Translations under genes and position numbers: made by a program | Notes under the pieces: model-generated | Databases searched by the model: none | Told to the model about the DNA's origin: nothing | Seen by the model: only the letters and a program-made list of their open reading frames with translations | Assembly: GCF_000420025.1 (NCBI RefSeq) | Contig: NZ_ATUD01000015.1 | Span: forward strand, 24,210 to 88,209 | Source: Patulibacter americanus DSM 16676 | Lineage (GTDB): Bacteria > Actinomycetota > Thermoleophilia > Solirubrobacterales > Solirubrobacteraceae | Direction: 5' to 3' | Length of the DNA: 64,000 nt | In this document: positions 58,989-64,000 of the stretch, one piece after another | Position numbering within the stretch: position 1 is the first letter of the stretch | Layout of the letters: the number at the start of each line of letters is the position of its first letter

Positions 58989-60403
58989 GAGCCGTGCGCG
59001 CGCCGGCCGGCGATCGCGCGGACGTTGTCCGGGATCGCCGCGTGGGCCGCGGCCGCCGCGGGCGTGTGCGTCTCCACGCCGTGGCCGTGCGCCCGCTCGC
59101 CAGCGCCGTGGACGTGGTCGCCCTCGCCGTCGAGGCCGAAGAGCTCGCGGAGCACCTCGACGTGGCCGTGGGCGTCGTCGCGGTCGCGGGCGTCCTTCAG
59201 GCGCACCGTCGGCTCGTGCAGCAGGCGCTGGACGACGGTGCGGGCGGCGCGCTCCATGCGCTCGACGTCGGCGGCGCTGGCGGACTCCCAGCGGCCGTCG
59301 TTCTCCGCCATCACGGCCTCGACGATCTCCGACGCGCGGGTGCGCAGGTCGACGATCGTCGGCGTGATCTCCATCTGCCCCATCCAGCGGGCGAAGCGGT
59401 GGATCTCCTCCTCGACGATCTCCTCGGCGACCTCGGCCTCCTCGCCGCGGCCGGCGAGGTTGCGGGCCACGACGGCCTGCAGGTCGTCGATGTCGTAGAG
59501 CGAGACGCCGGGGACGCGCGCGCACTCCGGATCGATGTCGCGCGGGACGGCGATGTCGATGAGGACGAGGGGGCGCTCGTCGCCGCTCTCGGCCCGCTCC
59601 TGCATGACGAGCCCGAGCTCCTCCGCGCCGAGCACGGGGTGCGGGGAGCCGGTGGAGGAGATGACGACGTCGGCGCTCGCGAGCTGCTCCGGGAGGTCCG
59701 TGAGCGTGCCGACGCGGCCGCCGAAGCGGTCGGCCAGCGAGCGGGCGCGGTCGGCGTGGCGGTTGGAGACGAAGAGCGTGCGCACGCCCTGGGTGGCGAA
59801 CGCCTGGGCCGTGAGCTCGGCGGTCTCGCCCGCGCCGATGATCATCACGCGCCGGTCGGCGAGGTCACCGACGGTCTGGGCCGCGAGGTCGACGGCGACG
59901 GAGGCCACCGAGGTGCGGCGCGAGGAGATGCCCGTCTCCGTCCGCACGCGCTTGCCCGTGCGCAGCGCGGCCTTGAAGAGCCGGTTGAGCATCGGACCCG
60001 TCGTGCCCATCTTCAGCGCGGTCTCGTAGGCGCGCTTGACCTGGCCCTGGACCTCGTACTCGCCGAGGATCATCGAGTCGAGCCCCGAGGCGACGCGGTA
60101 GAGGTGCCGCGCGGCGTCGCAGTTGCGGGGCGTGTAGACGAGGTTGGCCAGCTCGGTCGGCCGGATCCGCGAGCTCGTCGCGATCTCCGAGAGCAGGTCG
60201 CCCTCGGCCTGGACCGGGTCGCCGACGACGACGTAGACCTCGGTGCGGTTGCACGTGGAGAGCACGGCGGCCTCGTGCACGTGCTCGCTCTCGCCGAGCG
60301 CCCCGAGCATCCGCTCGATCTGCGGGTCCGTGACGGAGAGGCGTTCGCGGACGGCGACGGGCGCGGTCTTGTGCGAGATGCCGAGGACGAGCAGCTCGTT
60401 CAT
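58985..60403 (-). CDS. hemA: Glutamyl-tRNA reductase
   Basis: The 472-residue enzyme has the catalytic cysteine in LSTCNRTEVYVV (near residue 50), NADPH motif MIIGAGETAELTAQAF (about 187-202) and a long C-terminal dimerisation helix. The tail beyond about 425 is rich in His, Ala and Asp (including HVHGAGERAHGHG). It commits glutamyl-tRNA to 5-aminolevulinate, the first step of C5-pathway heme synthesis. ATG at 60403 overlaps the CcmD-like stop, so heme synthesis is co-translated with cytochrome maturation genes. Confidence 0.96.
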   Translation of the reverse strand: MNELLVLGISHKTAPVAVRERLSVTDPQIERMLGALGESEHVHEAAVLSTCNRTEVYVVVGDPVQAEGDLLSEIATSSRIRPTELANLVYTPRNCDAARHLYRVASGLDSMILGEYEVQGQVKRAYETALKMGTTGPMLNRLFKAALRTGKRVRTETGISSRRTSVASVAVDLAAQTVGDLADRRVMIIGAGETAELTAQAFATQGVRTLFVSNRHADRARSLADRFGGRVGTLTDLPEQLASADVVISSTGSPHPVLGAEELGLVMQERAESGDERPLVLIDIAVPRDIDPECARVPGVSLYDIDDLQAVVARNLAGRGEEAEVAEEIVEEEIHRFARWMGQMEITPTIVDLRTRASEIVEAVMAENDGRWESASAADVERMERAARTVVQRLLHEPTVRLKDARDRDDAHGHVEVLRELFGLDGEGDHVHGAGERAHGHGVETHTPAAAAAHAAIPDNVRAIAGRRAHGS

Positions 60404-60678
60404 CGTGGCTCCCCCGACGCCTGGGCGGCCGCGGCGACCGCCTCGGCCTCGCGGACCGCCGCGCCGTCCTCCGGGGTGCCCTGGACGTCGCGGCGGGCGG
60501 CCGCGGCGGCGTCGAGCCGGGCCTCCAGTGCCTCGAGCCGGTTGGCCGAGTCGCGTACGCGGAACGCCACGATCACGAGGTACAGGAGGACCAGCGCGCC
60601 GGAGACGACGACGGCCGCCACGACGTAGCCGGGGCTCCCCGTGTCGGGCGCGGTCTGGGCGATGAGGGTCGGGATCAC
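60400..60678 (-). CDS. CcmD-like small membrane protein with C-terminal coiled coil
   Basis: The 92-residue protein has one membrane helix (GYVVAAVVVSGALVLLYLVIV, about residues 18-38) followed by an Arg- and Glu-rich helix (SANRLEALEARLDAAAAARR). CcmD is a small single-helix subunit that helps release holo-CcmE from the CcmABC complex; position between ccmC and hemA matches. The C-terminal extension is longer than in classic CcmD. GTG start. Confidence 0.72.
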   Translation of the reverse strand: MIPTLIAQTAPDTGSPGYVVAAVVVSGALVLLYLVIVAFRVRDSANRLEALEARLDAAAAARRDVQGTPEDGAAVREAEAVAAAAQASGEPR

Positions 60679-60704
60679 GTGCTCGTTCCTGGGGTGCGGC
60701 GGCG

Positions 60705-61436
60705 CTACAGGGTGACCGGGGAGGACGCGCGGGCGACGACGGGGACGGCGTCCTCGCCCTCGACGCGGCGCTGCAGCTTGCGGACGCGGATGCGGACGCT
60801 CTTGTGCGTGACCTCGAGGTGCCACAGCGTGATGAAGAGGGCGAGCAGGGCGAGGACGGAGAGGCCGAACGCGAGGCCGGCGGTACCGGGCAGGTTGGAG
60901 CCCGGGTCGTTCAGCGGCTGCGGGTGCAGCAGGTTCGTCGTCATCCGCACGACGCCGAAGCAGACGGGCGCGAAGATGCCGGCGGAGACGGCGAAGACCG
61001 ACGCCGTGCGGGCCTGGCGCTCCGGGTCCTCGATCGCGAACCGCATGGGCTGGTAGGTCGCGTAGAGCAGGAAGATGATGAGGAACGTGACGAGCACGGG
61101 CTCGCCCCAGTCCCACCACACGCCCCACGCGGTCTTGCCCCAGATCGCGCCCGTGATGAGCGCCACGACGCAGAAGATCTGCCCCATGTGGATCGCCACG
61201 TAGGCGCGCAGATCGTCCAACGGGCGATCGTGCTTGAGGTGCTGCCAGCCGAAGAACGCCCCGGCGACGAAGGCGATCAGGGTGACGATCGCGAACGCGG
61301 GGTGCAGGTACGTCAGCCGCTGGCGGATGCCCTCGGTCTGGTCCGTCGGGACCACGGCGGTGGACACGACGATCCAGGCCACCACGATCAGCGCGGTGAC
61401 GAGCGTCAGGGGTAGGAGGCGACGGGCGTAGGGCAT
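60705..61436 (-). CDS. ccmC: Heme exporter/ligation protein CcmC (CcsA-type WWD domain)
   Basis: The 243-residue membrane protein has six helices and the tryptophan-rich heme-binding motif WGVWWDWGEPV (near residues 108-118), flanked by histidines in YLHPAF, YVAIHMGQ and NLLHPQPL. CcmC delivers heme to CcmE outside the membrane. It is followed after 26 bases by the CcmD-like gene. Confidence 0.92.
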   Translation of the reverse strand: MPYARRLLPLTLVTALIVVAWIVVSTAVVPTDQTEGIRQRLTYLHPAFAIVTLIAFVAGAFFGWQHLKHDRPLDDLRAYVAIHMGQIFCVVALITGAIWGKTAWGVWWDWGEPVLVTFLIIFLLYATYQPMRFAIEDPERQARTASVFAVSAGIFAPVCFGVVRMTTNLLHPQPLNDPGSNLPGTAGLAFGLSVLALLALFITLWHLEVTHKSVRIRVRKLQRRVEGEDAVPVVARASSPVTL

Positions 61437-61447
61437 CGTCGGCGGGG

Positions 61448-62131
61448 TCAGTCCTCGACGATGCCGTCGGAGACCGCCCAGGAGACCAGCAGGAACACCC
61501 CATCGTACAGAGCCAGCCCCACCCACCACCGGACCTCCGTCACCTTGGCGGGCGAGGTCAGGAGCGGGGCCAGGGCCTCGGAGGCCATCGCGACCAGCGG
61601 GATCAGCAGGGGCACCGCCAGGAGCGGGACGAGCAGGTCGCGGGAGCGGGCCGCGGCGGCGATCGCGCCCACGAGCGCCCCGGCCGCGGCGATGCCGAGG
61701 TCGGTGAGGGCCAGGCCCGCCACCACGCGGAGGATCGCCCCGCCGTCGAGCCCGTCCTGCAGCAGGAGGAACACGAACGCAGGCAGCGCCACGGCGTGGA
61801 GCACGAGCAGGAACGACCAGAGCGCCAGGCCCTTCGCCGCCACGAGCGCCGAGGCCGACGCCGGGGTCAGGCGGTACGCGTCGAGCCCGCCTTCGTCCTG
61901 CTCCGCCGCCCACAGCCGCCCGATCCCCAGGACGGCGGCCAGCAGCGTGGTCACGAGGAGCACGCCGGCAGCGAGCGGGCCGTCGACCCGTCCGTCCTGC
62001 AGGCCGAAGCGGAAGAGGACGAACGCCCCGACGCTGAAGAGCAGCATCGTCGGGAGCACCTGGGGGGCGCGGCGCTCGCGGCGCCACTCCAGCGCCAGGA
62101 CGGCACGCACGTCGGAGAGCCAGGGAGTCAC
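61448..62131 (-). CDS. ccmB: Heme exporter protein CcmB
   Basis: The 227-residue membrane protein has about six helices and CcmB features: ALEWRRERRAPQVLPTMLLF at the start and AAEQDEGGLDAYRLTPAS in the first cytoplasmic loop. It is the permease of the CcmAB ABC complex. The GTG at 62131 is chosen at the homology start; an upstream ATG at 62275 would overlap ccmA and adds low-complexity residues. Confidence 0.9.
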   Translation of the reverse strand: MTPWLSDVRAVLALEWRRERRAPQVLPTMLLFSVGAFVLFRFGLQDGRVDGPLAAGVLLVTTLLAAVLGIGRLWAAEQDEGGLDAYRLTPASASALVAAKGLALWSFLLVLHAVALPAFVFLLLQDGLDGGAILRVVAGLALTDLGIAAAGALVGAIAAAARSRDLLVPLLAVPLLIPLVAMASEALAPLLTSPAKVTEVRWWVGLALYDGVFLLVSWAVSDGIVED

Positions 62132-62201
62132 CGCGCCAGCGCCCCCGGCCGGCGGTCGTGGCCCGTCGTGCGCCGCGCGCCCGTCGTGGGTCGAGCGACA
62201 C

Positions 62202-62912
62202 TCATGCGTAGAGCGCCCCGATCTCGGCGTCCGTGACCCGGTCGGGCGTGGCCAGGAGCGCCGGGGCGCCGTCACGCAGGCCGAGCACGATCTGGGCCTC
62301 GGCGAGCGCGGCCTCGGGGTCGTGCCCGGCGATCACGCGGGTGCGGCCCGGCCGGGGCCCCAGCAGCTCGCCGAGGCGGCCGGAGGCCGACGGGTCGAGG
62401 TTCGCCAGCGGCTCGTCCAGCAGCAGCAGCTCGGGGTCGCCGAGCAGCGTGGCCGCGGCAGTCGTGCGCTGGGTCAGGCCCCGGGAGAGCGCGTGGACGG
62501 GGAAGTCCGCGCGCCGCACGAGGCCCGTCGCCTCGAGCAGCTCCGCCACGCGCGCGGGGATGTCGTCCACCCGCAGCAGCCGGGCGCGGTGGGTCAGGTT
62601 CTCGCGCACCGTCAGGTCGCGGAAGAGCATGGGCTCGTGGGCCAGGTACCCCACGCGGCCGCGCAGGGCGTGGCGCCCCGCGGGCAGGGCGTGGCCCAGC
62701 ACGGAGCACACCCCGGCGGTCGGGCGCATCAGACCGGCGAGCACGCGCAGCAGCGTCGACTTGCCCGCGCCGTTGGGGCCCAGGAGCGCCACGGTCACGC
62801 CCACGGGGACGACGAGCGTGAGGTCGGAGAGCACGAGGCGCTCGCCGCGGCGGCGCGTCAGCCCCTCCAGCCGGACGGCGGCGTCCGGATGCGCTCCCTC
62901 CGGTCCCGGCAT
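62202..62912 (-). CDS. ccmA: Cytochrome c maturation ABC ATPase CcmA
   Basis: The 236-residue ATPase has Walker A GPNGAGKST (about residues 45-53), signature LSRGLTQR and Walker B LLLLDEPLANLDP. It drives release of heme-loaded CcmE with CcmB and CcmC. It is the first gene of the minus-strand ccm-hem cluster. Confidence 0.92.
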   Translation of the reverse strand: MPGPEGAHPDAAVRLEGLTRRRGERLVLSDLTLVVPVGVTVALLGPNGAGKSTLLRVLAGLMRPTAGVCSVLGHALPAGRHALRGRVGYLAHEPMLFRDLTVRENLTHRARLLRVDDIPARVAELLEATGLVRRADFPVHALSRGLTQRTTAAATLLGDPELLLLDEPLANLDPSASGRLGELLGPRPGRTRVIAGHDPEAALAEAQIVLGLRDGAPALLATPDRVTDAEIGALYA

Positions 62913-62958
62913 CGGTCGGAGAGCCTACGTGGCGCGGGACCGCCTACCCTTCGCCCCT

Positions 62959-63207
62959 ATGGCGCGCGCCGATCGGACCCCGGATCCCGAGCCCAAGCAG
63001 CGGGGTCGTCTGTTCTGGATCTGCATCCTCGTCGTCATCGAGTTCGCCGTCTGGACGATCCTCGCGGTCGCGGGCGCGTCCGACGTGGTCGCGACGATCG
63101 CCGCGCTCGCCGTCGGGGTGGCGTTCGTCGTCGCGTTCCGCGGCAAGATCTGGGGCGAGGACTGGAAGGACCAGCTCGCCGCGCAGCGGGCGCGCGAGCG
63201 CCGCTGA
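62959..63207 (+). CDS. Small membrane protein, two helices
   Basis: The 82-residue protein has a charged N-terminus, two hydrophobic helices (LFWICILVVIEFAVWTILAV and ASDVVATIAALAVGVAFVVA) and a basic amphipathic tail (WKDQLAAQRARERR). No family is recognised. It diverges from ccmA. TACCCT at 62945-62950 ends 8 bases before the ATG and no ribosome site is seen, suggesting a leaderless message. Confidence 0.68.
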   Translation: MARADRTPDPEPKQRGRLFWICILVVIEFAVWTILAVAGASDVVATIAALAVGVAFVVAFRGKIWGEDWKDQLAAQRARERR

Positions 63208-63246
63208 GAGCGTGCGGGCTCCGGCGGCCGGCGCGCGCCCTCGCCG

Positions 63247-63687
63247 CTAGGCGCCCTTCCGGAGCACGAGCGGGCCGCTGCCGGTCTGCCCCGCGCGGTC
63301 GTCCGGATTGGCCAGCGCGCAGCGGTCGAGCGAGAGGCAGCCGCAGCCGATGCAGGTCGTCAGCGCGTCGCGGATGCGCTCGAGGTCGGAGATCGCCTCG
63401 TCCACGCGGGCGCTCCACCCCTCCGACAGGGTCGCCCAGTCCGCGCGCGTCGGCGTGCGGTCGTGCGGGAGCGTCGCGAGCGTGCGCTCGATCTCGCCGA
63501 GCGTGAGGCCGACGCGCTGGGCGAAGACGATGAACGCCAGGCGCCGCAGCACGCTCCGGGGGTAGCGCCGGTGCCCCGCGTGGGTGCGGTCCGGCGCGAT
63601 CAGCCCCCGCGACTCGTAGTAGCGCAGGGCGGTCGCGGGGATCCCGGAGCGCTCGGCGACCTCGCCGATGGTCATGACGGACGCCAC
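63247..63687 (-). CDS. soxR: Redox-sensitive MerR-family regulator SoxR
   Basis: The 146-residue protein has a MerR helix-turn-helix (MTIGEVAERSGIPATALRYY, with RRYPRSVLRRLAFI), a dimerisation helix and the SoxR [2Fe-2S] cysteines in CIGCGCLSLDRC (near residues 111-122). Oxidation of the cluster by redox-active compounds activates transcription. It lies 27 bases after a superoxide dismutase gene on the same strand. The start is the GTG at 63687 or the ATG at 63675. Confidence 0.93.
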   Translation of the reverse strand: MASVMTIGEVAERSGIPATALRYYESRGLIAPDRTHAGHRRYPRSVLRRLAFIVFAQRVGLTLGEIERTLATLPHDRTPTRADWATLSEGWSARVDEAISDLERIRDALTTCIGCGCLSLDRCALANPDDRAGQTGSGPLVLRKGA

Positions 63688-63714
63688 GACGAGGTCCCGT
63701 TCAGCGTCCGCGGA

Positions 63715-64000
63715 TCAGGCCGCGGCGAAGCGCTCGGCGACCTTGGCCCAGTTCACGACGTTCCAGAACGCCTTGAGGTACTCCGGGCGACGGTTCTGGT
63801 ACTTGAGGTAGTAGGCGTGCTCCCAGACGTCGTTGCCCAGCAGCGGGGTCTTGCCCTCGGCCAGCGGGGTGTCCTGGTTCGGGGTGGTGATGATCTCCAC
63901 GCCGGAGTCGCCCTTGACGAGCCAGACCCAGCCGGAGCCGAAGCGCGCGACGCCGGCGGCCTCGAACTGGCTCTTGAACTCGTCGAAGGAGCCGAACGCG
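63715..64000 (-). CDS. sodA: Fe/Mn superoxide dismutase, C-terminal part (cut by window edge)
   Basis: The visible 94 residues are the C-terminal domain of an iron/manganese superoxide dismutase. FGSGWVWLV is followed by [20 protein letters not shown], which supplies the last two metal ligands (Asp and His in DVWEHAYY), and the end [18 protein letters not shown]. It dismutates superoxide to peroxide and oxygen. The N-terminal part lies beyond the right edge. SoxR follows on the same strand and may share its message. Confidence 0.94.
   Translation of the reverse strand, partial: AFGSFDEFKSQFEAAGVARFGSGWVWLVKGDSGVEIITTPNQDTPLAEGKTPLLGNDVWEHAYYLKYQNRRPEYLKAFWNVVNWAKVAERFAAA

Overview
The window is very GC-rich actinobacterial chromosome (roughly 73-75 percent GC by eye, strong G/C third codon positions). 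It carries an FO synthase of the fused CofG-CofH type, SigB/F/G-family sigma factors without an obvious anti-sigma partner, a Zur-type regulator and a System I cytochrome c maturation cluster next to the heme pathway. This gene set fits the class Thermoleophilia (Solirubrobacterales, Patulibacter-like) best. That placement is an inference from gene content; no rRNA is present to confirm it. I see no tRNA, rRNA, CRISPR array, insertion sequence or prophage.

Layout. 1-6.4 kb: two regulator/target units. An Lrp regulator diverges from a kinase/aminotransferase-type fusion (cut by the left edge) over a long dyad, and a LacI regulator diverges from a histone-deacetylase-like hydrolase plus sodium symporter operon over an 18-bp perfect palindrome. 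6.4-12.7 kb: thioesterase, small hypothetical, quinone-oxidoreductase-like enzyme, then the MoxR / DUF58 / transglutaminase operon. 12.7-19.1 kb: SDR plus Atu4866 operon with its MmyB-like regulator, a monooxygenase, an MFS exporter, Dps, a methyltransferase-like protein and a USP-like protein behind a 17-codon leader ORF. 19.6-22.2 kb: two stress-type sigma factors facing each other, one coupled to a PAS/degenerate GGDEF protein. 22.5-28.1 kb: small secreted protein, AIM24 protein, a zinc operon (ZnuA, Zur, His-rich protein) without transporter genes, and an UbiB-like kinase.

28.2-37.6 kb: Tim44-like membrane protein, a lipoprotein/nitroreductase/hypothetical operon and a five-gene peptide ABC importer. 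37.8-40.3 kb: a minus-strand operon of TlpA, GNAT, AEC permease and Dtd. 40.5-46.1 kb: a large SF2 helicase whose C-terminus is a histone-H1-like array of lysine-rich repeats, coupled to an oxidoreductase. 46.1-50.6 kb: a voltage-type K+ channel of atypical composition, then FO synthase, class II aldolase and methyltransferase. 50.6-56.0 kb: a minisatellite, BirA, a SAM hydrolase apparently starting at AUC, PfpI, an ECF sigma/zinc-finger pair diverging from an AhpD-like gene, and a class V aminotransferase. 56.26 kb: a 40-bp perfect palindrome.

56.5-62.9 kb is one long minus-strand cluster for cytochrome assembly: ccmA, ccmB, ccmC, a CcmD-like gene, hemA, hemC and cobA-hemD. It joins tetrapyrrole supply (including the siroheme branch) to heme export and attachment. 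The window closes with SoxR and the C-terminal part of an Fe/Mn superoxide dismutase. Genes are tightly packed: 19 same-strand junctions share the 4-bp ATGA or GTGA overlap. Several monocistronic genes have a TAnnnT-like -10 element only 5-9 bases from the start codon, suggesting leaderless transcripts.
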